Source: an uncultured Acidobacteriota bacterium (lineage in GTDB: Bacteria; Acidobacteriota; UBA6911; CAINFC01). Taken from it: a stretch of 64,000 nucleotides of DNA. Made by a program: the position numbers and the translations under genes. The stretch covers positions 36,716 through 100,715 of the forward strand of contig CAINFC010000052.1 of NCBI GenBank assembly GCA_903847975.1, given 5' to 3'. The notes beneath the pieces are model-generated. The model searched no databases and was not told where the DNA came from. It saw only the letters and a list, made by a program, of their open reading frames with translations. Positions 28,416 to 37,709 of this stretch are shown piece after piece (position 1 is the stretch's first letter; each line of letters starts with the position of its first letter).

Positions 28416-29078
28416 ATGACGAAAAAGACGGATTCCTCCCTTCACCAGACGCCGGAAACGGCGGCAGGGGATTTGATCGATGTGTTGCTGGAAAAGGTCA
28501 AACAGAACCCCAAGGACATTCGCTCCCTGCTCATGCTGGGGAACAGCTATTACATGTCCGGAAAAATCATTCTGGCCATCGAGACCTACAAAACCGTAAT
28601 CGAACTGGATCCCCATGTTTCCCACGCTTATTACCACATCGGCATTGCCTACTACCGCCATGCCAAGCTGGAAGAAGCCATTCGGGCCCTGGAGAAAGCT
28701 ACGGAGATCAACCCGTCTCTGGTGATGACCTATTACTGGCTGGGGCTGTCCTATTATCACAAGGGGCTCTACAGCCATTCCCGCCAGGCTTTCGAGACCT
28801 TGCTGCAGAAAAACCAGGAGTCGGTCATCGCCCACTACCATGCCGCACTGTCCTGCATTGCCGACCTGGCGTGGGATCGGGCGCGCTACCACCTGGAAGC
28901 CCTGGTGGAGGACGACCATGCCGATCCGCAGGTTTTTCTCCTGCTGGGCAAGGTCTATTTCCGGCTGCGCCGCGTAGAGGACGCGATCGATATCTACAAG
29001 AAAGGGCTGGGACTCAACCCCGGCAACCAGCCCCTGCAGGAGGCCGTCGAGTTCCTGATCAACGTGCAGGAGCCGTGA
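28416..29078 (+). CDS. Tetratricopeptide-repeat protein
   Basis: The 220-residue protein is built of about five TPR units of 34 residues. Examples are RSLLMLGNSYYMSGKIILAI, SHAYYHIGIAYYRHAKLEEAI, VMTYYWLGLSYYHKGLYSHS and PQVFLLLGKVYFRLRRVEDAI, each with the Trp/Leu-Gly-Tyr-Ala spacing of the repeat. No signal peptide is evident, so it is probably a cytoplasmic scaffold for protein contacts. It ends 2 bases before the convergent Gfo/Idh gene. The partner is unknown. Confidence 0.85.
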   Translation: MTKKTDSSLHQTPETAAGDLIDVLLEKVKQNPKDIRSLLMLGNSYYMSGKIILAIETYKTVIELDPHVSHAYYHIGIAYYRHAKLEEAIRALEKATEINPSLVMTYYWLGLSYYHKGLYSHSRQAFETLLQKNQESVIAHYHAALSCIADLAWDRARYHLEALVEDDHADPQVFLLLGKVYFRLRRVEDAIDIYKKGLGLNPGNQPLQEAVEFLINVQEP

Positions 29079-29080
29079 AT

Positions 29081-30250
29081 CTAACCGTCCAGGGGGTGGC
29101 GGCGATCGGTCAGGGGAAAGGGGATGCGGGCGCCGGCCAGGTGCGCGGCGTAAATTCCCTGGATCATTTCCAGCGCCGCGGCTCCGTCCTGCAGGCTGAC
29201 CTGGGGGCGTTCGCCCGAGCCGATTTTGGCAATCACGTCGCGGATAATCGGCAGGTAGCGCTCGGCCTCCGGGCGTGAGAACCGGGTGGAGGACAGTCCC
29301 GGAATGCTCTCCCAGGCACCGGCGGCCTTATCCGGCGCCCAGCTGGGACTTCGAAACAGGGAGATGTGAGCCCCGCCGTTCTGGCGTATGGTCACCATTC
29401 CGCGGGAACCGTACAGGTCCAGACCCCAGCGCCCTCCCTGGTTGTCCGCGGTTTTCACGCTGGAAAAATAGCCGGTGATTCCCCGGTCAAAGCCGAACAT
29501 GGCGGAAATGCGGTCCCCGGCTACCGGGCCCACGCTTTCCGAGGCTTCCCGCCGATTCTCACGGGTCGCCGGCTTTCCCTCCGAATCGATCTGTGCCGCC
29601 ACCCAGCGGGGGCTCCCCAGGAAAAAGCGCATCAGGTCGAAAATGTGGGTGCCCAGCACCACCAGGTCCTCTCCTCCGGCGCGCTGGTCCTCCTTGCCGC
29701 GTCCGCGCACCTCCAGGATCTGCCCGATCAGGCCCTCCTCCATGACTTGCTTGCGCAGGGCGAGTACTTCCGGGAGGACCCGGAAGTTGAAACCGATCCC
29801 CCATTTGAGATTCCGTGTTTCCGCGGCTCGGACCATCCCATCGGCTTCCAGGAGATCGGAGGCGATCGGCTTTTCGATGATTCCATGGGCTCCGGCCGCG
29901 GCGCAGGCCAGGAGGTACTCGCGGTGGCAGAGCGTCCAGCGGGGGGCTATCACCACCAGGGAGGGCTTTTCCTTTTCCAGCATTTCCCGGTAATCGGCAT
30001 AGAGGCGCTGTGCCCCGGCTTCCCCTCCGTACTTTCGGCGGCCGTCCTCCACCGGGTCGGCCAGTCCGGTGACCTCCACCTCCGGGCAGAGCTCGAACAT
30101 GCGGTGCATGGAGTGGCCGTAGAGGCCGCGACGCGAGTCGCCGATGATGCAGGCGCGATGAGCCGGGGCCGCCGCCTGCGGTCTCTCCCTGGCGGGAAGA
30201 ACCAGGGAGGCGGCGGTGCCGCCGATGAATTCCCTTCGGGTTGCCTTCAT
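29081..30250 (-). CDS. Tat-exported Gfo/Idh/MocA family oxidoreductase
   Basis: The 389-residue protein starts with a twin-arginine signal (MKATRREFIGGTAASLVLP), so it should be exported folded with its nucleotide cofactor. The N-terminal Rossmann half (ACIIGDSRRGLYGHSMHRMF, EVEVTGLADP, PSLVVIAPRWTLCHREYLLACAAAGAHGIIEKPIA) carries the family EKP motif. The C-terminal half has the GTHIFDLMRFF active-site region. Exported members often act on sugars, and some relatives are glycosidases using NAD. The substrate here is unknown. It lies 49 bases downstream of the CBS gene on the same strand. Confidence 0.85.
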   Translation of the reverse strand: MKATRREFIGGTAASLVLPARERPQAAAPAHRACIIGDSRRGLYGHSMHRMFELCPEVEVTGLADPVEDGRRKYGGEAGAQRLYADYREMLEKEKPSLVVIAPRWTLCHREYLLACAAAGAHGIIEKPIASDLLEADGMVRAAETRNLKWGIGFNFRVLPEVLALRKQVMEEGLIGQILEVRGRGKEDQRAGGEDLVVLGTHIFDLMRFFLGSPRWVAAQIDSEGKPATRENRREASESVGPVAGDRISAMFGFDRGITGYFSSVKTADNQGGRWGLDLYGSRGMVTIRQNGGAHISLFRSPSWAPDKAAGAWESIPGLSSTRFSRPEAERYLPIIRDVIAKIGSGERPQVSLQDGAAALEMIQGIYAAHLAGARIPFPLTDRRHPLDG

Positions 30251-30299
30251 GATACGCCACCTCCGGAAGATCGGAGGCCGGCCGGGTGCGGACCTGCGC

Positions 30300-30734
30300 C
30301 TACTGCCCGGTGATGATATAGTTTTCCAGCTGTTCGATGGTTCGCTTCTGTTCCTGGATCACGCAGTTGACGATATCCCCGATCGAAAGGACGCCGATGA
30401 TTTTGTCCTCCTCCACAACCGGCAGGTGCCGGATGCGCCGGTCGGTCATCAAATGCATGCACTCGTCCAGCGTGGTGGAACCGTTGACCGCATAGACCGT
30501 GGAAGACATCAGCTCCGATACCTTCGTGTTCTTGGACGACTTGCCCTTCAGGACGATCTTGCGGGCGTAGTCCCGCTCGGAGAGGATACCTACGATGCGA
30601 TCGTTCTGGATTACCAGCACGGCCCCTATTTCTTTTTCCGCCATTAACTTGAGGGCATCGTAGGTGATCGAATCGGGCGCCACGCTGAAATACTGGTGCC
30701 CCTTTCTCTGGAGGATCTGGTTTACTGTTATCAT
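30300..30734 (-). CDS. CBS-domain protein
   Basis: The 144-residue protein consists of two tandem CBS domains (about residues 10-65 and 75-130), each with the DRIVGILSERD-type or DKIIGVLSIGDIV strand. CBS pairs bind adenosyl ligands such as AMP, ATP or SAM and usually sense energy state. No catalytic domain is attached, so it is a stand-alone regulator whose target is unknown. The sequence AERDYARKI and GSTTLDECMHLMTDRRIRHLPVV are typical of the family. Confidence 0.88.
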   Translation of the reverse strand: MITVNQILQRKGHQYFSVAPDSITYDALKLMAEKEIGAVLVIQNDRIVGILSERDYARKIVLKGKSSKNTKVSELMSSTVYAVNGSTTLDECMHLMTDRRIRHLPVVEEDKIIGVLSIGDIVNCVIQEQKRTIEQLENYIITGQ

Positions 30735-30884
30735 ATGGTCCCTGACTGATTATAGTGTTGGTGAAGATAGATTCTCGTTTATACCCTTTTACCTCAAGCA
30801 TTCCTGGGCTTTCGCGATTGTAATGGTCCCCAAAGGAAATTGTCAAGATGGGGGGATTTAAATGATGAAATACCGGAATCAATA

Positions 30885-30914
30885 TTGACAGAAAGGGTCC
30901 GGAATAAATAGAAT
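30885..30914 (+). promoter_or_regulatory. Promoter of the malic enzyme gene
   Basis: TTGACA at 30885-30890 and TAGAAT at 30909-30914 with an 18-base spacer. The start of transcription would be near 30921, giving a leader of about 135 bases before ATG 31057. Confidence 0.65.
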
Positions 30915-30973
30915 AGAGCATCGTCGCTGTTCGAGCGGGATTTTATTGTTGCTGACGACCACAGATGGGATGC

Positions 30974-31009
30974 TGCCGGCAGTTCTCATGTTTCGGACTT
31001 CTGCCGGCA
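30974..31009 (+). other. Inverted repeat in the malic enzyme leader
   Basis: TGCCGGCAG (30974-30982) and CTGCCGGCA (31001-31009) form a perfect 9-base-pair stem with an 18-base loop in the predicted 5' untranslated region. It lies about 50 bases before the start codon and does not cover the ribosome binding site. It could be a protein-binding site or an RNA element; no known riboswitch is recognised. Confidence 0.45.
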
Positions 31010-31056
31010 TGGGTACAAAATCCTTAAGTTTATGAATCACCCCGGAGGACGAATTA

Positions 31057-32511
31057 ATGCAAAAATTTGATTTAACCCTGAAAGATCTGAACGAGGTTTT
31101 TCCTGCCAGTTTTACCCAGGAACAGAAAGCCAAGGCGAAAACGATTTTCCTGAAAGAGCTGTCGATTGTTGCGCACCAGTTTTATCGTGGCAAGATCGCT
31201 ACCATGCCCAAGGCCGGGCTGTACGGATTCAACTGGTTTAATGTCTGGTACACCCCCGGGGTGTCCAAGGTATCCACGGCGATACGCGAAAATAACGATG
31301 CCTCCTTTGAGCTTTCCAACCGGGGAAACCTGGTGGCCATCGTCTCCGATTCCACGCGGGTTCTGGGCGACGGCAATTGCTCTCCCTCGGGTGGCCTGGG
31401 GGTGATGGAAGGAAAAGCCTTCCTGATGAAGTACCTGGGCGGAGTGGATGCGGTGGCCCTCTGCGTCAACTCCTACAACAAGGAAGGACGAAACGATCCG
31501 GACAAGATGATTGAATTTGTGAAAATGCTCGAACCCAGCTTCGGGGCCGTAAACCTGGAGGACATCTCCCAGCCCAACTGCTACCGGGTGCTCGATACGC
31601 TGCGGGAAGAGTGCAACATTCCGGTATGGCACGACGACGCCCAGGGGACGGGCAGCGTGACCCTGGCCGGCCTGGTCAATGCCCTGCGCATTGTGGAAAA
31701 GGAAATGAGCCAGGTGCGCATCGTTCTGTACGGAGCCGGCGCCTCCAACACCACCATTGCCCGGCTGATTCTCAAGGCTGGCGGGAATCCGGAAAAAATG
31801 ATCCTCTTCGACACCAAGGGTGCGCTGCATAAAAAGCGGGCGGATGTCGAAGCCGACAAAGCCTTCTACCGCAAGTGGGAGCTTTGCGAAGCGACCAACC
31901 CGGACTGCGTGGAGAACATCGAGACCGCTCTGACCGGCGCGGATGTGCTGATTGCCCTCAGCAAGCCGGGGCCGGATGTCATCAAGCCGGAGTGGATTCA
32001 GAAAATGGCCAGCAAAGCGATCGTTTTCGCCTGCGCCAATCCGGTTCCGGAAATCTATCCTTACGCGGCCAAGGAAGCCGGAGCCTACATTGTGGCCACC
32101 GGCCGCGGCGATTTCCCGAATCAGGTCAACAACTCCATGGGGTTCCCGGGGATTCTCAAGGGGGCCCTGCTGGTCCGAGCCCGGAAGGTCAGTGACGAGA
32201 TGGCCATTACCTCCGCCTACTCGCTGGCCGACTATGCCGTGAAGCAGGGGATTCATCCGGACTACATCATGCCGACCATGGACGAGCAGGAAGTTTTTGC
32301 CCAGGAGGCCGCGGATGTGGCCATGCAGGCCATCAAGGAAGGTGTGGCCCGCGTGGAGCTGACTCACCAGCAGGTCTTCGACCGCGCCCTGGCGGATATC
32401 AAGGAAACCCATAAGCTCATGGATTTCCTGATGAAGGAAAACTTTATTCGACAGCCGGACGCTGCCCTGATCGAGGCGGCGGCCCGGAAAGCGATCGAAG
32501 CGGTCAGCTGA
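31057..32511 (+). CDS. Malic enzyme (malate to pyruvate, NAD(P)-dependent)
   Basis: The 484-residue enzyme decarboxylates malate to pyruvate. Features are the N-terminal malic domain (YGFNWFNVWYTPGVS, RGNLVAIVSDSTRVLGDGN), NLEDISQPNCYRVLDTLREE and IPVWHDDAQGTGSVTLAGL with the metal-binding aspartates. The NAD-binding domain follows with VLYGAGASNTTIARLIL and DVLIALSKPGPDV. NAD or NADP preference is not assigned. GGAGGAC precedes ATG 31057. It links the TCA genes nearby to pyruvate. Confidence 0.93.
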   Translation: MQKFDLTLKDLNEVFPASFTQEQKAKAKTIFLKELSIVAHQFYRGKIATMPKAGLYGFNWFNVWYTPGVSKVSTAIRENNDASFELSNRGNLVAIVSDSTRVLGDGNCSPSGGLGVMEGKAFLMKYLGGVDAVALCVNSYNKEGRNDPDKMIEFVKMLEPSFGAVNLEDISQPNCYRVLDTLREECNIPVWHDDAQGTGSVTLAGLVNALRIVEKEMSQVRIVLYGAGASNTTIARLILKAGGNPEKMILFDTKGALHKKRADVEADKAFYRKWELCEATNPDCVENIETALTGADVLIALSKPGPDVIKPEWIQKMASKAIVFACANPVPEIYPYAAKEAGAYIVATGRGDFPNQVNNSMGFPGILKGALLVRARKVSDEMAITSAYSLADYAVKQGIHPDYIMPTMDEQEVFAQEAADVAMQAIKEGVARVELTHQQVFDRALADIKETHKLMDFLMKENFIRQPDAALIEAAARKAIEAVS

Positions 32512-32537
32512 CAGGCGGAGCCGCTAAAACAATCGGG

Positions 32538-32574
32538 ATCGCAGCCCGGGGCAGCAGCGGTTCCGGGCTGCGAT
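32538..32574 (+). terminator. Hairpin after the malic enzyme gene
   Basis: ATCGCAGCCCGG and CCGGGCTGCGAT form a perfect 12-base-pair stem around a 13-base loop, 26 bases after the stop codon. No T-run follows, so it may be a 3' stabilising hairpin or an imperfect terminator. Confidence 0.55.
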
Positions 32575-32604
32575 CCGGTGCCCATTCTTACCGCGACGCT
32601 CCTT

Positions 32605-32647
32605 TCGCCAGGAGACCGTGACCTTCTGCCGGGCTATCTTCCGTGAT
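32605..32647 (+). repeat. Imperfect direct repeat, copy A
   Basis: Begins TCGCCAGGAGA, continues with GTGAC and TTCTGC blocks and ends CCGTGAT. The same ordered blocks recur 180 bases downstream. By hand roughly three quarters of positions match. It overlaps a hairpin at 32628-32655. Confidence 0.6.
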
Positions 32648-32708
32648 AACCCGGCAAAAAGTCCCTCTTCCCTTCCGAAATATACGGGCGGCTTCTTTTC
32701 TCCTTTCT

Positions 32709-32779
32709 GATCTTCCCGTCTTCCTGTGAAAAGAAAATGCTTACAGGAAGAAAGGAAGAGCGGGAAGAAAAGCGGAAGG
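32709..32779 (-). repeat. Dispersed palindromic element, copy 1
   Basis: A 71-base element whose reverse complement aligns along its whole length with 47734-47806; the first 23 bases here (32709-32731) are identical to the reverse complement of 47784-47806. It has an internal stem TCTTCCTGT/ACAGGAAGA (32719-32727 with 32743-32751). It lies in a convergent gap and is flanked by direct repeats A and B. Confidence 0.75.
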
Positions 32780-32784
32780 GTCTG

Positions 32785-32828
32785 TCGCCAGGAGATGTGT
32801 GACTTTCTGCGAAGCCACCTGCCGTGAT
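32785..32828 (+). repeat. Imperfect direct repeat, copy B
   Basis: Second copy of the TCGCCAGGAGA...CCGTGAT repeat, starting 5 bases after the palindromic element ends. Together with copy A it brackets that element. Confidence 0.6.
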
Positions 32829-32898
32829 GGCGCCGTACAAGCGGAAACCCGCTGGTAGCGTGCCACCGGAAGAGTGCTCCGGGGCCGGCGCCGCATTT

Positions 32899-35800
32899 TC
32901 AGCCCTGCAGCGGGGTTTCCTGCAGTACGGCTTCCAGCCTTTCGAGCAACAGGGCGGCATCGTTCCGGGTAAAAACCATCGGCGGCTTGATCTTCAGCAC
33001 ATTGTGATCGGGCCCGTCCGTGCTGATCAGCACTCCTTCCTGGCACATCCGTTCGGCAACATAGGCTGCCTGGGAAGGTGCCGGAACACGCTCTCGCCGA
33101 TCCAGAACCAATTCCACCCCCAGAAAGAGACCCAGTCCGCGAATGTCGCCCAGCAAAGGGAAGCGCTCCTGCAGCCGGCCCATCCCTTCGCGGAGAAAGG
33201 CTCCGGTTTCCCGGGCATTTTCCGGAAGCTTTTCCTCGGCAAGCACTTCCAGCACCGCCATTCCGGCGGCACAGGAAACCGGGTTTCCGCCGTAGGTATT
33301 GAAGTATTCCATTCCGTTGTCGAAAGCATCCGCTATGGCCCGGCTGGTAATCACCGCGCCCAGAGGATGCCCGTTGCCGATCGGCTTGCCCAGGGTCAGG
33401 ATGTCGGGAACAGCTCCCTGGGCCTCGAAGGCCCAGAAGTGGGTTCCGCACCGGCCGAATCCCACCTGGACTTCGTCGGCGATGCAGAGCAGGCCTCCAT
33501 TTCTTGCCAGGCGAAAGGCTTCCTGCAAATATCCATCCGGAGGTACGATCTGGCCGCCGCATCCCGGCAGCGATTCCGCGATGAATGCCGCCGCCCGGCC
33601 GCCATGGCTGCGGATCTCATCCAGTAAAGGCGGGATGTGGCTGGCGTAAAGCAATCCGGTATCCGCGCCGCGGTACCTCCCGCGGTAGGGATCGGGCCGC
33701 GGAAGCACGTGGGTATGGGGTGGACACCCGGTGCCGCCCGGGCCGTTGAATTTGTAGGGGCTGATGTCGATCAGCGAGCTTAAGTTGCCGTGGTAGGCGG
33801 AATCCAGAACGAGAACATCCCTGGCCCCGGTGTAGTTCCGCGCCAGGCGCAGGGCCAGATCATTGGCTTCGCTGCCGGAGTTTACAAAAAAGCAGACCCG
33901 CAGCGGTTCCGGCAGGTGCTCCCACAGCTGCTGTGCGTATTGCACCAGGTGGTCGTGCAGGTACCTCGTGTTGGTATGGAGCACGGTCAGCTGGCGCCGG
34001 ACGGCCTCCACCACTCTGGGGTGGCAGTGGCCGACATGGGGGACATTGTTGACGGCATCCAGGTAGCGGCGCCCGGCGACGTCGTAAAGATGCTGCCGGT
34101 ATCCGCGGACCATCTGCCGTGGGGCGCGATAGGAAAGGCGCAGCGATTTCCCGATGCAGGTTTTTCTTTTTTCCAGCAGAAGCCCGGGGGCGAGGCACCG
34201 GCGCTCCACCAGCTCATCCGGCAACCCGAGCAGGAGATTCGGGTCGGGGGACAGGGAGGTCCATACATCCTCATGGCTTGCTGCGGCGGCTCCGGGGAAG
34301 TCTCCTTCCATTCCCAACAGATCGATTATGATCTGAAAGTGCAGGTGCGGAGCCCATCCGCCGTTCACGGACGGATCCCCCAGCACGGCAAGCGGTTCTC
34401 CGGCGGCATAGCTTTTTCCCGGGACCTGCCTTTCGAGAGACTCGCGGCTGAGGTGCCCGTAAAGGGTGAAAAAGTGCAGGTCCGGCTCCGGACGATGTTC
34501 GAGAATCAGGGTCGGGCCGTAATCCCGGTCGCTGCGGTTATCCCGGAAGCTGTGCACCCTGCCGGCCAGCGGCGCATGGACCGCGGTTCCCGCCGGGGCA
34601 AAGAGATCCAGGCCCAGGTGGACGGAGCGGCCCTCGGCAGAACGGTCTCTCCCCGGGCCCCCAAGAGAGGGAAGGCGGAGCAGCCGGGACTCCCGGTAGC
34701 GGCCGATGCCGATCTGCCGGCCGCTGCGGGCGATTTCGCCATGCAGGATCCGGATTAGCGCTTCGCTTTCCTGCCAGTCTTCCTCTTTTTCGAAAAGCGG
34801 GCTGGCCACACCCGAATCCAGGACCGTTGCCGTTTCCCGGTTCAGCGGGAATCCGAAAACCGGATGGAAGGCGGACCGGCTTTTCTTCAGCCAGGAAACG
34901 GTCCGCTCCTCTTCGGGGACCGGGATCAGGCCGCAGGCCTGGCGGATGGTAAAGTGAGCCAGGACCGGGGGGATTTCGCGAAGCGTTTCCAGCAGCCGCC
35001 AGGCCGGCTCCTCGGAAATGGACAGGTAGGGGTTGCCGGCCACCAAAGCCTTCTGGCCGGCGGCAATCGCGACGCTCATGCAAAGCCGCAAACAGGCCAG
35101 CGGCCATAGGGCGGCCTGCTCGGATTCGGTCAGCGGCTGAAGACGATGGTAGCCGCGGACTATGGAACAGGCCGCTCCCAGCGGATCTCTTTTCCCCATT
35201 AGGGCGTAGGCCAGCACCACGGCCAGATCGGAAAGAGTATAGGAGTAGGTGATGTCCCCGAAATCGATCAGTCCGGCGACGGAAGGAGATCCCGAAAGCG
35301 CAGCCTGCGGGTCGATCAGGATGTTGAAATCATTGCCGTCGTTGAAGACCAGCCCCTCTGCCAGTCCTGAAAACAGGGCCGACTGCCGGCCGAGCCAACC
35401 GCGAAAAAAATCCAGGAGATTCCGCTTTTCCGGATCTGCGATCCGCGGACAGAATTTCTCGAGGACAGTTGGCCCGTTTTTCAGATTCCACAGGAAATCC
35501 GGCTGAACCCTGCGCTGCGGAAGCGCGGCAAAGGCACGGGAAAGGCGGGCGGCGAAAGAACCCAATTCCTCCAGCAGGTCCGAGGTGTGCGGGATATAAT
35601 TTCCCAGCGGAACCCCTTCCAGAAAGGTCAGGAGCCGCAATTGACACAGGTTTCCCTGGGGATCCCTTACCGGGAAGATCTTGTTCCCGCCTGCGCCGGC
35701 GAATGGCCTGGGGCAGGGAAGCGGATTGTTTTCCTGCCCCAGGTCCTCCATGATCCGGTTCTGGAATTCCAGGAAGGCCGGGTCCTCGGCGGGATTGGCG

Positions 35801-35961
35801 ATCTTGATGACGAATTTCTTTCCGGATTCGGTCCGCAGCAGGAAATTCTGGTCTCTTTCGCTGGGCAGCGCAGAGGCGGTTCCGGACAGCCCGAAGTGCT
35901 CCTCCGTCATCCGTTCCGCCTCCCGCGCGCCGAATCGCGGTGCCCTGCCTGCGGTGGTCAT
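32899..35961 (-). CDS. Three-domain fusion: kinase-like phosphotransferase, M23 peptidase, class III aminotransferase
   Basis: The 1020-residue fusion has three parts. Residues about 25-340 are an APH/hydroxylysine-kinase-like fold with VIKIANP, a catalytic loop [13 protein letters not shown] (Phe206 where relatives usually have His; Asp208 kept) and GLIDFGD. Residues about 440-560 form an M23/LytM-like domain with HLGLD (His448, Asp452) and HLHF (His539, His541), so the zinc ligands are present. Residues about 590-1015 form a class III PLP aminotransferase or phospho-lyase with [27 protein letters not shown] and Lys859 in [11 protein letters not shown]. No signal peptide is seen. Relatives with only the kinase and aminotransferase parts act on hydroxylysine or phosphoethanolamine; the substrate here is unknown. 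It lies 53 bases after the M2 peptidase gene. Confidence 0.9.
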   Translation of the reverse strand: MTTAGRAPRFGAREAERMTEEHFGLSGTASALPSERDQNFLLRTESGKKFVIKIANPAEDPAFLEFQNRIMEDLGQENNPLPCPRPFAGAGGNKIFPVRDPQGNLCQLRLLTFLEGVPLGNYIPHTSDLLEELGSFAARLSRAFAALPQRRVQPDFLWNLKNGPTVLEKFCPRIADPEKRNLLDFFRGWLGRQSALFSGLAEGLVFNDGNDFNILIDPQAALSGSPSVAGLIDFGDITYSYTLSDLAVVLAYALMGKRDPLGAACSIVRGYHRLQPLTESEQAALWPLACLRLCMSVAIAAGQKALVAGNPYLSISEEPAWRLLETLREIPPVLAHFTIRQACGLIPVPEEERTVSWLKKSRSAFHPVFGFPLNRETATVLDSGVASPLFEKEEDWQESEALIRILHGEIARSGRQIGIGRYRESRLLRLPSLGGPGRDRSAEGRSVHLGLDLFAPAGTAVHAPLAGRVHSFRDNRSDRDYGPTLILEHRPEPDLHFFTLYGHLSRESLERQVPGKSYAAGEPLAVLGDPSVNGGWAPHLHFQIIIDLLGMEGDFPGAAAASHEDVWTSLSPDPNLLLGLPDELVERRCLAPGLLLEKRKTCIGKSLRLSYRAPRQMVRGYRQHLYDVAGRRYLDAVNNVPHVGHCHPRVVEAVRRQLTVLHTNTRYLHDHLVQYAQQLWEHLPEPLRVCFFVNSGSEANDLALRLARNYTGARDVLVLDSAYHGNLSSLIDISPYKFNGPGGTGCPPHTHVLPRPDPYRGRYRGADTGLLYASHIPPLLDEIRSHGGRAAAFIAESLPGCGGQIVPPDGYLQEAFRLARNGGLLCIADEVQVGFGRCGTHFWAFEAQGAVPDILTLGKPIGNGHPLGAVITSRAIADAFDNGMEYFNTYGGNPVSCAAGMAVLEVLAEEKLPENARETGAFLREGMGRLQERFPLLGDIRGLGLFLGVELVLDRRERVPAPSQAAYVAERMCQEGVLISTDGPDHNVLKIKPPMVFTRNDAALLLERLEAVLQETPLQG

Positions 35962-36014
35962 CTTTCCGCTGTTCCGGATAAGCCTGTTCTTTACCGGCTC
36001 CGTGCCTTGGGCAT

Positions 36015-37709
36015 CTAGTGCACGTATTCCGCGGCAAAAAATCGGGCGGAGAGCGGCTGTCCTGTAGCGGTTTTCATCAGCTCGTCCCAGCGCAGACTGG
36101 CTCCCGGAGCGAAAACCCGGCTGCGCAGGTACTCGCCCACTTCCTTCCGGCCGGCAAAGCAGACATCCTGCGCCTTATCGAGCTTGAGCACCTCCGAGGC
36201 GATGGTTTGCTGCAGCTGGCAGGCCGCCAGCTCGCCCAGCTGGTAATTGTGGTAATAGGCCGGATACTGCACCAGGTGTATTTTGGCGGCCCAGTCCGGC
36301 TGGTTGCGCCCTTCCGGCGGGGTGACCGACTGATATTCCTTCACCAGGTTCCACCAGAGCCGGTTCAGGTCCTGCTCCGGGTTCTCGTACAGCGCCTTCT
36401 CGAAGCGCATCATCACCTGCTCCCAGCGGCAGAAAACCAGCGCCTTTCGGCGCAGGTTCTCCCGGCCGGCGGAGCGGATTTTTTCTTTGTCCGCTTCGCG
36501 GATGCCCGCCAGAGCCTGGATCCAATCGGCGTTGCTGGCCTGTCTTTCCATCAGCATGGCGACTGCCTCCGTCAGGAAGGTATGGGCTTCGGAGCGCAGC
36601 AGAAATGGAAGATCCCGGCGCACGTTTTTGCTGTAAACACAATGCCCCAGCTCATGGAGCATGGTTCCCATCCAGTAGTAGTTGTCTGTGATGCTCAGCA
36701 TGGTGCGCACATCACCCAGCCGGTCGATGTCGGTGGCGAAAGCATGCTGGTATTTCCCTTTGCGGCCGTAGATGTCGCTTCGCAGAAGAATGTCCTCCAC
36801 CGGAAGCCCGATGCCGGCATAAAAGGTTTTCCCCAGATCGTCCACCTTGCGGCCCCGGTAATACTGGTCCAGGTCTACCTCGTCGATCTGCGGTGGCTCC
36901 TGGAAAAACCGGTCCTGGTAATGCCAGGGGCGCATTTCCTCCGGCCGGATGCCGTACTTCCCGGAGAGGGTCCGGTCGACTTCGGCCTTCAGTCTCCGGA
37001 ACGGCTCATCCGTCAGGACTTTCAGCTCATCGAATATCGCGCTGACTTCTCCCACCGTTTGTTCGTTGGCGATAAGCGACATTTCGTAGAAGTTCGAAAA
37101 GCCCAGCTGCCGTGCCGCCTGGTTGCGAAGCCGGACCACCTCTACGACCGACGGCGCCACCTGGCGTCCGATCTCCTTGCTGGCCTCCCAGGCGGCCTGC
37201 CTGGTCTTGTTGTCCGTGCTTTCCTTGAGGATCTGTTGAATCTGGTTGTCATCCGTTTCCCTGCCGTCCAGCACCGGCCGGAAATTGTTGAACCGGGCGG
37301 CAATATCCGCGCTCTTCTGCACGATCTGACGCATCAGCTCGGCATCGAACTGGTTGGTGAGATAGCTGTTATGCAGCAGAGTCAGCTGCCGGAGCAGCAG
37401 CGGGTCTTTGATTTCCCCGTTGTTCAGCCAGGCTTTGACCTGGGCGAATTCATCGCGGCTGGAATAGATTCTGCGGATTTCCAGCTCGCCCGCGGCCTTT
37501 TCGTCGTAGTACTTCTTCTCGCCGGAGGCATTGGCGTTCCAGTCGGCCAGGTTCATGGCTTTGAACCTGGGCTCCACCAGCCGGACGTGGCTATCCAGAA
37601 AAGCCCGGGCTTTCTTTTCGGCGCCGGCGCTCTTCTCCGGCTCCATGGACAGGCAGGCAATCAGGGCCAGAGATCCGGCCATGCACAAAAACAGCAAAAC
37701 GTATTTCAT
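36015..37709 (-). CDS. Peptidyl-dipeptidase, M2 (ACE-like) family, lipoprotein
   Basis: The 564-residue zinc peptidase removes C-terminal dipeptides from oligopeptides. The zinc site HELGH lies at residues 352-356, with the third ligand glutamate about 25 residues later in SEAHTFLTEAVAM. The all-helical M2 layout fits, with the RLRNQAARQLGFSNFYEMSL and DLPFLLRSEAHTF segments. The N-terminus MKYVLLFLCMAGSLALIAC has a lipobox, so the enzyme is probably anchored in the envelope. The frame opens at 37877, but ATG 37709 has AAAGGA and starts the signal. It is the first gene of a likely two-gene operon with the fusion protein. Confidence 0.9.
   Translation of the reverse strand: MKYVLLFLCMAGSLALIACLSMEPEKSAGAEKKARAFLDSHVRLVEPRFKAMNLADWNANASGEKKYYDEKAAGELEIRRIYSSRDEFAQVKAWLNNGEIKDPLLLRQLTLLHNSYLTNQFDAELMRQIVQKSADIAARFNNFRPVLDGRETDDNQIQQILKESTDNKTRQAAWEASKEIGRQVAPSVVEVVRLRNQAARQLGFSNFYEMSLIANEQTVGEVSAIFDELKVLTDEPFRRLKAEVDRTLSGKYGIRPEEMRPWHYQDRFFQEPPQIDEVDLDQYYRGRKVDDLGKTFYAGIGLPVEDILLRSDIYGRKGKYQHAFATDIDRLGDVRTMLSITDNYYWMGTMLHELGHCVYSKNVRRDLPFLLRSEAHTFLTEAVAMLMERQASNADWIQALAGIREADKEKIRSAGRENLRRKALVFCRWEQVMMRFEKALYENPEQDLNRLWWNLVKEYQSVTPPEGRNQPDWAAKIHLVQYPAYYHNYQLGELAACQLQQTIASEVLKLDKAQDVCFAGRKEVGEYLRSRVFAPGASLRWDELMKTATGQPLSARFFAAEYVH

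Larger units (their letters stand above)
30735..31056. other. Intergenic region with a long malic-enzyme leader
   Basis: This 322-base gap lies between the divergent CBS and malic enzyme genes. It contains a good promoter (30885-30914), an inverted repeat (30974-31009) and the malic enzyme ribosome binding site. I see no ORF with coding character. Confidence 0.5.
32512..32898. other. Convergent intergenic region rich in repeats
   Basis: This 387-base gap between the convergent malic enzyme and aminotransferase-fusion genes has no coding ORF. It contains a GC hairpin (32538-32574), two copies of an imperfect direct repeat (32605-32647 and 32785-32828), a hairpin within the first copy (32628-32655) and one copy of the dispersed palindromic element (32709-32779). 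Confidence 0.7.

Noticed and set aside
29081..30250. Possible GH109 glycosidase assignment for the Tat-exported Gfo/Idh protein
   Set aside because: Fold and export signal fit, but I could not identify residues that separate GH109 from ordinary oxidoreductases of this family.
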